Source: Bacteroidota bacterium
GTDB lineage: Bacteria; Bacteroidota; Bacteroidia; Chitinophagales; Chitinophagaceae
DNA: 40,862 nt
Reading direction: 5' to 3'
Assembly (NCBI GenBank): GCA_004292605.1
Contig: RDXK01000097.1
Location: forward strand, 1 to 40,862
Shown: piece by piece, positions 16,831 through 25,628 of the stretch
Position numbering within the stretch: position 1 is the stretch's first letter
Layout of the letters: every line of letters starts with the position of its first letter
Translations under genes and position numbers: made by a program
Notes under the pieces: model-generated
Told to the model about the DNA's origin: nothing
What the model saw: the letters and a program-made list of their open reading frames with translations, nothing else
Databases searched by the model: none

Positions 16831-18642
16831 TTATGCTCCGTACATTTCACGCAGTTCCAGCTTTTTAATTCGGGATAAAATGGCCCCTTTTGTTCGACCG
16901 AAATAGGCAGCCATTTCAGTCAATGTTTTTCTTTCGTTGTACTGTATCGTAAGTTCCTGATCAAGTTCGGCGTCCCAAGGTTTGTAGGCATCCTTATAGG
17001 TTTGGCGTACTGTTTCCACGGTGTAAGCCGGAGCTTGCGAAACCTCCGCCTCCGTAACAGCTGGCCGCTGGTATTTTTGTTTGATAGGAAATATTTTTTT
17101 AGGGTCGGTAGTGGAACTTATTGGTGGGGCTTTGGTAATTACGTGAATATTAGCACCTACTGCAAAATTTTTCGGTACCAAACTCTCCGGAATACGAAGC
17201 TTATTGGTTGTACGAGTAATAGCTACATATAGTAAATTTATTTCCTCCAATAATCTCGCTTCATTTCCCTGTATTTCACCGTTATCTTTCCATTTCTCAA
17301 GCTTTTCTTGGGTCACAAAATCGTGTACCAATTCTACCGTATCGTACTCCATTCCTTTACAGCGGTGTACGGTAGAAAAAATTACTTGGGCCTGCTCTTT
17401 ATCGTCGCCATCAATATGTTTATCCTTAATGGCTTGTAAGATGGAAGGAATTTCATTACCATATTCCTTTACCATTTCTATCATCATACCCAGCTGTACA
17501 TCTTCTGTTTTTTCCACATATTCTTCTAGCTCCTCTAAACTCTTATTCTGCTGTATAAAACTATCTTTTATCAAGTGTGTTTTTTGGTTGTAAAGGTTCA
17601 ATACATCGTACAAGGAGGCTCCTTCGCTTGCGTAGGTGTAGGAGCTTAAATTTCCTTCAAAATAAATACGTTTAATATCTCGCCTTTCGGTGGTGTATTC
17701 TATGGCTTTCAGTAATAATCCTAAGTTGGTTCTGGCAATTACGGCGAGTGATTTGGTAGCCTTGCTAATTCCCTTACCCACCATGTTCACTTTAGGTGCC
17801 TGCGTTACCAATTTCTTCCATTGAAGTACCTGCATAGCTAGCGAAGCAATTGACTCACCAAAACGAAAACTAGTATTCAAATCAAACTGGGCAAACGGTG
17901 CTTTTTCCAAAGAGTTTACAGCATACCGCCAACCATAAATTTGCTGGTGTGTATCGCCTACAATCACTTTGGTAGCTGGCTGTTGAAAAAACACATCTAA
18001 CATAGCCATAGAAGCATCCTGCCCCTCATCGAACAAAATATATTGGTAGGGTAATTTTGGCTGCGATAATTGAAATTTCTTTAAGTAAAAATCATGCGTC
18101 ACGGGTATTTCAGCCTTATCCATTTTAGCTAAAAATAAGCGTGTTTGCAGCTCGATGTACGCATAGTTATTGGCTACAAAAGCTTTGGCGGTTTCATCTA
18201 CTACAGTATCTAAATAATTCAAAGCTTGTATTCGCTGTGCATCGCTATTACAAAAGTAGCTGGCGAATTTACTAATGTGGTTGGCCACCATATACTCTGC
18301 ATGCTTCTCTGCCCCAACCTGTAAGTTCAAAACCTGAACCAATTCATTGGTTTTATAACCCTTTGCATTTACTTTATACTTACTACCCGGGATGATGTAT
18401 TTAAAAGCTAATGAGTGAGCCGTTTCTACCGCTACGTTTTGCAAACCACCTGCTGCAAAACGCTGCATGGCTTGTAGTTTTACCGCCTTGTTAAAAGCCA
18501 GGTACAATAGGCGGCAATGGGCGGGCTGCAACTTGGCATATTCTATCACCGTAGTGGTTTTACCGGAACCTGCTACGGCATTAATAACCATATCACCCTT
18601 TGAATTTAAAATAGAAATTTGCTCCTGTGTTAGCTGCATCAT
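16831..18642 (-). CDS. UvrD/FBH1-like superfamily 1 DNA helicase with C-terminal helix-turn-helix
   Basis: A 603-residue SF1 helicase: Walker A NAVAGSGKTTTV (about 21-32), motif Ia LYLAFNKAV, motif II LFDEGQD (about 204-209), motif III VIVGDTHQQIYGWRYA (about 226-240), motif V STVHRCKGMEYDTVEL and motif VI LYVAITRTTNKL. It is shorter than UvrD/Rep/PcrA (about 650-720 residues) and closer in wording to the Fbh1-type helicases. After a Pro-rich linker, the last 40 residues (TLTEMAAYFGRTKGAILSRI) form a probable helix-turn-helix that could add DNA binding. Expected role: unwinding in repair or disassembly of recombination filaments. It converges on korA; the upstream neighbour ends 68 bases away. 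Confidence 0.85.
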   Translation of the reverse strand: MMQLTQEQISILNSKGDMVINAVAGSGKTTTVIEYAKLQPAHCRLLYLAFNKAVKLQAMQRFAAGGLQNVAVETAHSLAFKYIIPGSKYKVNAKGYKTNELVQVLNLQVGAEKHAEYMVANHISKFASYFCNSDAQRIQALNYLDTVVDETAKAFVANNYAYIELQTRLFLAKMDKAEIPVTHDFYLKKFQLSQPKLPYQYILFDEGQDASMAMLDVFFQQPATKVIVGDTHQQIYGWRYAVNSLEKAPFAQFDLNTSFRFGESIASLAMQVLQWKKLVTQAPKVNMVGKGISKATKSLAVIARTNLGLLLKAIEYTTERRDIKRIYFEGNLSSYTYASEGASLYDVLNLYNQKTHLIKDSFIQQNKSLEELEEYVEKTEDVQLGMMIEMVKEYGNEIPSILQAIKDKHIDGDDKEQAQVIFSTVHRCKGMEYDTVELVHDFVTQEKLEKWKDNGEIQGNEARLLEEINLLYVAITRTTNKLRIPESLVPKNFAVGANIHVITKAPPISSTTDPKKIFPIKQKYQRPAVTEAEVSQAPAYTVETVRQTYKDAYKPWDAELDQELTIQYNERKTLTEMAAYFGRTKGAILSRIKKLELREMYGA

Positions 18643-18662
18643 TATTTATAAACAATAGCCGA

Positions 18663-18696
18663 CAAAGTAACAGTATTCTACTGCTTACATAGCAAA
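18663..18696 (-). promoter_or_regulatory. Possible promoter of the helicase gene
   Basis: On the minus strand TTTG (18696-18693) is followed after 22 bases by TTACTTTG (18670-18663). The latter matches the Bacteroidota -7 box TAnnTTTG in all but one position, and lies 20 bases before the ATG at 18642. The spacing is slightly long, so this is a candidate only. It supports the helicase having its own transcript rather than reading from the VCBS genes. Confidence 0.35.
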
Positions 18697-18709
18697 ATAC
18701 AGTCGCTTT

Positions 18710-21700
18710 TTAATTCACTGTAATAAGTGCTAGCTTATCGTTATTTCTGGCTACTAGGTACAATAGCTTTCCTTTTACTTGAATGGGCTGTATATGCCTT
18801 ACCTGCCCATCTAACGCATATCCCCGTACCACCTGTGTAGCAAAGCTAGTATTGTTATATTGAAACCAGGTGCCATGCTCTGCATCGTACCGCCCCATCT
18901 GAATATTATTTTCAAAATAGTTTCCGGCTAATAGCACTGCTTTATAATTATTCGAACTGTAATTGAACCCACATTTTAATGGTGATAATTGCAACGCATA
19001 AGGCAATGGTGTATCCTTAAACACACCGCCTTGGTTAATCAATAAAGTATTCCTTAGCTCCGTGGCTTTCCATTGGGTAGCTTGGTCTAGCTTTTCCTTA
19101 CCAAATAAATTTTCTAGCTGCGATTTTGCAAAATCCTCTGCGTATAAAAACTTCTTTTTTAACAAGGGCATTTGCTTTTCCAACTCAGCTTTATTTGCAA
19201 AAGGAATTTGCTTACCGTTTAGAAAATAAGTGAGCACTTGTTCCTTAACACCGTTACCATCAAAATCATTATAATACAACTGAATAGGCTCCTTTTCGCT
19301 GGCTTTTAACCTACTATTTAAGCCAATATTTCCCGCAATGATATCTATATCGCCATCGTTATCTACATCGGTCGGTATCACCGCATTCCAAAGCCCATTT
19401 TTGGTAAAGATGTTATTCACAGTAAGTGCGTTTTTAGTGCTTTGCAGCGAATATATTCCACCCCATTCTGTACTAATTACCAAGCAATTTTCTTTGTTTT
19501 TTCCAATGGGTGCCAACTTTGCATCTGTTACAAAACCAATGTTGTTCAATGCATTTTGAAAACTAGCTGGTGCCGATGCGAATGTTCCATTTTTTTGGTT
19601 GAGCAATACATAACTTTTGGGTTGTTCGCCGTAATTATATACTACTGCACGGCTGCCAATAAACACATCTTGCCAGCCATCTCCATTCACATCCCATACT
19701 ACTAAGCAAGCCGCAGTGGTAAATACATTTGAAAAAGCGTTAGGCATTGGTGTAAGTATACCTTTGTTGTTCATGTACAGTCTTGGTTGTTGACGTTTAT
19801 CGCTACCATAATATTCGTTTCCACCGCTGGCCACAAGCAAATCGTTCCAGCCATCGTTATTGATATCGGCAAAAACAGCGTCTACATCTTCATAAGTACT
19901 ATCGTTTATTAAACAGCTAGGTGTGTTGTTTACAAAACTACCTTGCGATGTTTGGGTGTATAACGCAGGTTTATTTCCTTTACTATTTCCAATAAAAAAA
20001 TCCTCTAATCCATCCTTATTATAATCGCCTACGGCCAATGCCGGTCCTTCTCTTGATACCATATGCGGAATCAATGGCTCTCGATCAAACTCATTGAAGG
20101 GATTTTCGGTATGTGTAAAATTTACTCCCAAGCTATCTGCCACATCTCGTACAATAGGAGTTGCGTTGTTAAACTTAGTTAGTCGATAATTGGCATAGTT
20201 ATAAAGCTTAGCATCGGCGGTGTATTGAACCTTGTAAACAGTATCCAACTGCTTAACAGGAACTTGCTGGTACGTATTGTTTGGCCAAATCACCAACACA
20301 CTATCTGGCACAGCGCTACCAGCTATACCCATATGCACAGGACCTAGCATACTACTCTGAAAGCCATGTACAGCCTGCATTTCAGCCGTTTGTATACTTC
20401 CGTTGATATACAGTAGTATCTTTGCCCCTATAGCAAACTCATTCCCTTTAGCACCTTGCAAATCAAATTTTATATAGTGGTGTTGGCTACTGGTATCGCT
20501 ACTGCTTATTCGGGTTTTATTTTCGTATAGCATGGCGGCAGCATCTATATTGTTTACCACCACATCCACATCGCCATCATTATCAAAATCGGCATAGGCG
20601 GCTCCATTGCTAAAAGTATTGGCATCGTTTTGTATGCTATTAGCAGCATCAGAAAACAACGCATCGCCCTGATTTATGTAAAATTTATTCGGAATTTTTA
20701 TCTGCGGAAATTGATTGATGACTGCCATTTGCTTTTCATCAATCTTGTTTTGATTAATGGTGGCTTGCACCGCATCGTTACTTATATAATTTACATAGTC
20801 TATATCGTTCAAGCGCTTGGGTATGCCATTGCTTACAAATAAATCTTTCTTACCGTCGTTATTAAAGTCCAGCCATAAAGGGCTCCAGCTCCAGTCGCTT
20901 GCGTATACACCACTGTACAAACCCACTTCAGAAAAGCGATTGTTTCTTCTATTTAACTGCAAGTTATTGCGGGTGTATTGGTAGCTATAACCGTACCTAA
21001 TTTTCATGTAAAAAGTAGTGTACTCATCCTCACCTAAACTCCGTTTTAATATATAAGGATCTTCCGGAAGCATATCTGCAGAAATTATTTCTGGATAACC
21101 ATCATTGGTAACATCGGCAATATCTACGCCCATGGTAAACTGGCTGGTATGATCGAGCCAGTTGCTACTTTGCTCCTGAAACGTTCCGTTTTTCTGGTTG
21201 ATATATAGATAATCATTTTCATGAAAATCGTTTCCAATATAAATATCTGGGTAGCCATCTATATTCACATCTTGTACCGCTACGCCTAACCCATAACCAA
21301 TGGCATTGCTATTGATACCCGATTGTGCGGTAACATCTACAAATTTTCCGTCGCTATTTTTATACAATCTATCACCCGATAAGTCGTTGGTTTTACCAAG
21401 AAAAAGACTCCGCTCGGCAAAAGTTCCATTTTGGTGAACGGAATGGTTGAGCAGATACATATCTAAATCGCCGTCTACATCATAATCAAAAAATACCGCT
21501 TGTGTACTGTAACCGCTAAAGTTTAGGCCGTACTCGGCAGCACTATCCTTATAGCTGGGAATACCATCTTTAATACCAGTACAAATCAATAACTCATTAG
21601 CTCCCCGCAGGTTTTCAAGCTTGCTCACTTTACACAAATAAATATCTAACAAGCCATCGTTATTAATATCTATCACACTAGCTCCCGTGTACCAATGGCC

Positions 21701-22024
21701 CGTGGCCACTATTTGGGTTTTTGCAGTAACATCCTCAAACTTATTTTCTTTTTTATTAATGTATAATGTGTTTGGTTTTTGGTTACCACAAAAGAAAATA
21801 TCCATCCAACCATCGTTGTTAAAATCGGCGGTAGCCACACCAGCACCGTTGTAAAAATACATGTACTTAAACACGTTGAAACTATCCGTTGCGGTAAGTG
21901 TATTCGCAAATACTAGTCCGGTTTTGCTGCTATCCAGCATTTCAAACAATACAGGCGATTTGGCTGTTTTGTGGCAGCTTGTAAACAATGCATAAGCCAT
22001 TATTAACCATAGAAACTTACGCAT
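18710..22024 (-). CDS. Giant VCBS/FG-GAP-ASPIC/UnbV (CRTAC1-like) lipoprotein, second of pair
   Basis: A 1104-residue lipoprotein opening MRKFLWLIMAYALFTSC, lipid Cys17. An N-terminal FG-GAP beta-propeller carries repeated calcium-loop motifs such as DFNNDGWMDIFFCGN, DINNDGLLDIYLCKV, DYDVDGDLDMYLLNH, DVNIDGYPDIYIGND and DFDNDGDVDVVVNNI. An ASPIC/UnbV domain follows in the middle (FAIGAKILLYINGS ... LVIWPNN), then a second propeller (DYNKDGLEDFFIGNS, DVNGDGWQDVFIGSR, DVDNDGDIDIIAGNI). Such proteins are surface exposed in Bacteroidota and often sit beside SusC/SusD pairs; their function is not established. I use the ATG at 22024, one base after the previous gene's stop, because only it gives a lipoprotein signal. 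Confidence 0.87.
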   Translation of the reverse strand: MRKFLWLIMAYALFTSCHKTAKSPVLFEMLDSSKTGLVFANTLTATDSFNVFKYMYFYNGAGVATADFNNDGWMDIFFCGNQKPNTLYINKKENKFEDVTAKTQIVATGHWYTGASVIDINNDGLLDIYLCKVSKLENLRGANELLICTGIKDGIPSYKDSAAEYGLNFSGYSTQAVFFDYDVDGDLDMYLLNHSVHQNGTFAERSLFLGKTNDLSGDRLYKNSDGKFVDVTAQSGINSNAIGYGLGVAVQDVNIDGYPDIYIGNDFHENDYLYINQKNGTFQEQSSNWLDHTSQFTMGVDIADVTNDGYPEIISADMLPEDPYILKRSLGEDEYTTFYMKIRYGYSYQYTRNNLQLNRRNNRFSEVGLYSGVYASDWSWSPLWLDFNNDGKKDLFVSNGIPKRLNDIDYVNYISNDAVQATINQNKIDEKQMAVINQFPQIKIPNKFYINQGDALFSDAANSIQNDANTFSNGAAYADFDNDGDVDVVVNNIDAAAMLYENKTRISSSDTSSQHHYIKFDLQGAKGNEFAIGAKILLYINGSIQTAEMQAVHGFQSSMLGPVHMGIAGSAVPDSVLVIWPNNTYQQVPVKQLDTVYKVQYTADAKLYNYANYRLTKFNNATPIVRDVADSLGVNFTHTENPFNEFDREPLIPHMVSREGPALAVGDYNKDGLEDFFIGNSKGNKPALYTQTSQGSFVNNTPSCLINDSTYEDVDAVFADINNDGWNDLLVASGGNEYYGSDKRQQPRLYMNNKGILTPMPNAFSNVFTTAACLVVWDVNGDGWQDVFIGSRAVVYNYGEQPKSYVLLNQKNGTFASAPASFQNALNNIGFVTDAKLAPIGKNKENCLVISTEWGGIYSLQSTKNALTVNNIFTKNGLWNAVIPTDVDNDGDIDIIAGNIGLNSRLKASEKEPIQLYYNDFDGNGVKEQVLTYFLNGKQIPFANKAELEKQMPLLKKKFLYAEDFAKSQLENLFGKEKLDQATQWKATELRNTLLINQGGVFKDTPLPYALQLSPLKCGFNYSSNNYKAVLLAGNYFENNIQMGRYDAEHGTWFQYNNTSFATQVVRGYALDGQVRHIQPIQVKGKLLYLVARNNDKLALITVN

Positions 22025-22025
22025 A

Positions 22026-25000
22026 CTACAGCTTTGTTTTTGGGGTGAAAGAATATACTTGTGGCTTGGCATTATTATTAGCTATCAATAGTTGACGCCC
22101 ATTTACATTATTCAGCCACACCATTTTACGCATAGCCAAGGCACTAAATATACCCGAGTGCCTATTTTCTACATAGGTGTAGCCACCCTTTTTATTATTC
22201 AATAATACATGGCCGTAACTAGCATCTAGCCGACAAAACTGTGGCAATAAATCAAAGAAATTTCCACCGCAAATTACATCCTCATATCCATCAGCATTTA
22301 CATCGGCTGGTGCAAAACATTGCACAGAACTTAACTGTACGGGAAGCGGTAACTGCTGGATAGTAAACTTGCCTCCGCCTTGGTTTACAGCCACTACAGA
22401 ATAAGGATTAGAGAATGTTTGCACCTCTGCTTTTTCCAATAAATCGGCGTCAAATAAATCGGCTACCGACTTGTTTGCATAATCGTGGTTTTTCAAGTTC
22501 TTCTTCTTTAAACTAGGCATCTGATCGGTCATGTCTCGTTTCATAAATACAGGCTTATCCTTGCCTGTCACGGAGCTTGTAATCACTTTATCTAACATGC
22601 CGTTTTTATCAAAATCTTGTATCCAAAGTTTTGCAGGTGCTTCCTTACTTACTTGCAGGTAATAATTCGGACTGATATTGCCCAATAGCAAATCGGCTTT
22701 GCCATCTTTATTGATATCGGTCGCCGCTACCGATTGCCAAAATCCAAACTCATTTTCAAGCGAAGTCTTCACCACCTTCCACGGCTTTGTGTTTGTTTTG
22801 AAAATGGTAGGAGCCATCCACTCGCCTACTACTAGTAATTCCTCGTCTGCATCCTCATCGATATTGGTCCAAATAGCTGCTGTAAGCATTCCCAAACGCT
22901 GCAATGGCGGGCAAAGTTCACTTGCTTTATCAAAAAACTTTCCTTTACCATCATTCTCTAATAAGGTAGATAAAGGTGCTACCCCATAATTCTGCGGTTC
23001 GCTTCTAGCAGTAACCACTAAATCTATATCACCATCCTTATCCCAATCTTTTGCAACGATGGAACTTGTATTATTTGTACTTACAGGTAAGGCAGTATAA
23101 TCAATTGCGAAATTTCCTTTACCATCATTTTTGTATACTCTATTTTGGTATTGTGGGCTACCAGCAGGTACATGATTGCCACCACTACCCACCACGATAT
23201 CAAGAAATTTATCACCATTCACATCTACCATTACAGCGGCCACATCTTCAAAAGATGCAAACTGTGTAAATACTTTTTGCTGCTGTTGGGTGTAACCGCC
23301 TTGACTGGTTTGAAGATATAATATTGCCGCTGAGCCGGCAGCACCACCCACAAAAACATCTTCCCTACCATCGCCATTTACGTCGCCTGTGGCTACACAA
23401 GGCCCTTGTGTGCTAAGCATATTAGGCACATTACGCTCCTGGTAAAAATCGTTGTAATCATCTTCTACATGGGCTTCAAAACTATTGGGTATAGCTGTAA
23501 ATAGGATATTCTCACTTGTCATTTCTGAAGCAACGAAGGGAACACTTGCCGACTTGCTGTATACAATATTATGAACCTTATTTACCGCTGGCTTTAGTAA
23601 GGTTTGCTGTGTATTGTTGGGCCATACTATCACTATACTGTCTATGTTTCGGGTGCCTAGGCCTAGCGTGGCTTTATACTCCATACTACTTTGGAATCCT
23701 CTACTAGGAATCACTTCCTTGCTTATAATATCGGCACCACAATAAGCCAATATTTTTGCTCCAATGGCAAATGAGTTGGCAGTATTCACACTGGTATCTT
23801 TTAGTAAAATACCAATGAATTTATTGCTGGAATGGGTTTCCTGTGAAGTGTTTTTGTAAACAAAACTTGGCTGGTTTACATTGTTTACAATTAGGTCTAA
23901 ATCGCCATCATTGTCCAAATCTGCATAGGCGGCTCCATTGGAAAAACTTGTTTGTGTAAAGCCAAATTTATCGCCTTCATCAGAAAACAAAAGGTTGCCG
24001 TTGTTCTTAAAAAAGTAATTTTTTACGGGTGTGATAGGCATTTTATTGATTACTTCATCTATCTGTTCCTTTTGACCAGTGATGGCCATTTTTTGTACTA
24101 CATCATTGGCAAAAAAGTCAATAAAATCTTGGTCGGTTACATCGTGGTAAATTCCATTGCAAACAAAAATATCGTTCCATCCATCGTTATCTGCATCAAA
24201 CAGTAAGCCTCCCCAGCTCCAATCGCTTGCAGCCACGCCACTCATAAAAGCAGTTTCCACAAAATGGCCGTTTTTGTTGTTTACTTGCAAAGTATTTTGC
24301 ATGTATTGATTGTAAAAGCCGTTGTTGGTTTTTACCCTATTCAAATCAACATTTTCAAAGCTAGAAGTGGTTTTTAATCGGTAATCATCTTTAGGAAGCA
24401 TATCCGTAGTAAATATATCGGGGAAGCCATCGTTATTTACATCGGCAATATCGGCACCCATACTACTTTGGCTAGTATGCTGAATTAAAGAAGTGAGCTG
24501 CTCCGCAAAGCGACCATTTTTTTGGTTGATGTATAAATAATCTCGTTCAAAAAAGTCGTTGCTTACATATATATCGGGATAGTTATCGCCATTTACATCG
24601 CCAATATTTACACCCAAGCCAAAGCCTATTAAGCTACCGTAAATACCTGCTTGTTCGCTTACATCTTCAAACACGCCTTTGTTATTGCGTAATAGTTTAT
24701 CGCCACCACCTTTTAGGAAGTCGGCCACAGGCCAATCCTTAGCCCGTAAATCGCGTTTATTGCTGTAGTTAAGGGTGTTTACTGGTATAAAGCTATTGTT
24801 TAAAATATAGCAGTCTAAATCGCCATCCTTGTCATAATCAAAAAAAGCAGCATGTGTGGTATAGCCACCATCTCGCAGGTTATAATCGTCTGCCTTTTCG
24901 GTAAATGTTCCGTTTTTATTATTAATGTATAGGTCGTTCCCTTGTGGAATTCCTTTTTGGTAGCCGGCATTACACACATAAATATCTAACCATCCATCAG

Positions 25001-25367
25001 CATTCAAATCTACCATCACTACACCTGTGCCCCATTTTTTTTGGTGTAGTATTCCAGCCTTTTGTGTAACATCTTCGAAGGTGAAATTTCCCTTATTTAG
25101 GTATAGTTTGTTTTCGCCCATATTACTGGTAAAAAAAACATCGGCCAAGCCATCGTTATTAATATCACCAGTGGCCACGCCGCCGCCATTGTAAAAATTT
25201 CGATAGCTAAAAATGTTGAAGTCGCGATTGTTTTCTACCTTGTTAGTAAAGTTAATACCGCTATTATCTACCAATTGAAAAACGGGCGGCTGAGCTTGTT
25301 TTGGGCTGCATGCCTGTGCTAGCAACAGCCACAAAAAACCATATCTGACCATTTTGAGAAGGCACAT
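22026..25367 (-). CDS. Giant VCBS/FG-GAP-ASPIC/UnbV (CRTAC1-like) lipoprotein, first of pair
   Basis: A 1113-residue lipoprotein, paralogous to the next gene. The signal MCLLKMVRYGFLWLLLAQAC ends in lipid Cys20; an ATG at 25352 is an alternative start. Seven calcium-loop FG-GAP/VCBS motifs occupy about residues 65-495 (DINNDGLADVFFTSN, DLNADGWLDIYVCNA, DYDKDGDLDCYILNN and so on). The ASPIC/UnbV domain follows at about 530-590 (FAIGAKILAY, IVIVWPNNTQQ). A second propeller with about seven degenerate or complete loops runs to the end (DVNGDGREDVFVGGA, DWDKDGDIDLVVTAR, DVNADGYEDVICGGN). Domain order is CRTAC1-like, but the double propeller makes it about twice the length of CRTAC1. It lies 261 bases after the SusD gene, beyond a terminator. 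Confidence 0.87.
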   Translation of the reverse strand: MCLLKMVRYGFLWLLLAQACSPKQAQPPVFQLVDNSGINFTNKVENNRDFNIFSYRNFYNGGGVATGDINNDGLADVFFTSNMGENKLYLNKGNFTFEDVTQKAGILHQKKWGTGVVMVDLNADGWLDIYVCNAGYQKGIPQGNDLYINNKNGTFTEKADDYNLRDGGYTTHAAFFDYDKDGDLDCYILNNSFIPVNTLNYSNKRDLRAKDWPVADFLKGGGDKLLRNNKGVFEDVSEQAGIYGSLIGFGLGVNIGDVNGDNYPDIYVSNDFFERDYLYINQKNGRFAEQLTSLIQHTSQSSMGADIADVNNDGFPDIFTTDMLPKDDYRLKTTSSFENVDLNRVKTNNGFYNQYMQNTLQVNNKNGHFVETAFMSGVAASDWSWGGLLFDADNDGWNDIFVCNGIYHDVTDQDFIDFFANDVVQKMAITGQKEQIDEVINKMPITPVKNYFFKNNGNLLFSDEGDKFGFTQTSFSNGAAYADLDNDGDLDLIVNNVNQPSFVYKNTSQETHSSNKFIGILLKDTSVNTANSFAIGAKILAYCGADIISKEVIPSRGFQSSMEYKATLGLGTRNIDSIVIVWPNNTQQTLLKPAVNKVHNIVYSKSASVPFVASEMTSENILFTAIPNSFEAHVEDDYNDFYQERNVPNMLSTQGPCVATGDVNGDGREDVFVGGAAGSAAILYLQTSQGGYTQQQQKVFTQFASFEDVAAVMVDVNGDKFLDIVVGSGGNHVPAGSPQYQNRVYKNDGKGNFAIDYTALPVSTNNTSSIVAKDWDKDGDIDLVVTARSEPQNYGVAPLSTLLENDGKGKFFDKASELCPPLQRLGMLTAAIWTNIDEDADEELLVVGEWMAPTIFKTNTKPWKVVKTSLENEFGFWQSVAATDINKDGKADLLLGNISPNYYLQVSKEAPAKLWIQDFDKNGMLDKVITSSVTGKDKPVFMKRDMTDQMPSLKKKNLKNHDYANKSVADLFDADLLEKAEVQTFSNPYSVVAVNQGGGKFTIQQLPLPVQLSSVQCFAPADVNADGYEDVICGGNFFDLLPQFCRLDASYGHVLLNNKKGGYTYVENRHSGIFSALAMRKMVWLNNVNGRQLLIANNNAKPQVYSFTPKTKL

Positions 25368-25578
25368 ATTTGTGTAGTATTTACAACTGCGAAAGATACT
25401 TGATTTTAGATGCAATGCCATTAGATTAGGCTTGTTTGGTGCAAAAAAGGCTAGCTAATAGTAGAATATTTTCTTGAGTGGGAATGTAGTAGTTGTAAGA
25501 ATAAATTAAATCATCAAGCTACTCAGTGACTGGTTGTTTTCTTGGGTTAGTGGCCACAATTCATTCCCATATAGTCAC

Positions 25579-25610
25579 AAAAAAAGAGCCCCTTTTTGAG
25601 CGGCTCTTTT
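25579..25610 (-). terminator. Terminator of the second SusC/SusD pair
   Basis: On the minus strand AAAAGAGCC (25610-25602) pairs with GGCTCTTTT (25590-25582) around an 11-base loop, and the T-run continues to seven Ts. It lies 18 bases after the SusD stop, so the VCBS genes beyond it either have their own promoter or rely on read-through. The rest of the gap to 25368 shows nothing else I can support. Confidence 0.88.
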
Positions 25611-25628
25611 CATTATTTGGTTCATTAA

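Noticed and set aside
18710-25367. Repeated GAT-rich motifs read as DNA repeats
   Set aside because: They are codon-level echoes of the DxDxDG calcium loops in the two VCBS proteins, with diverged bases and irregular spacing, not direct repeats or a CRISPR array.
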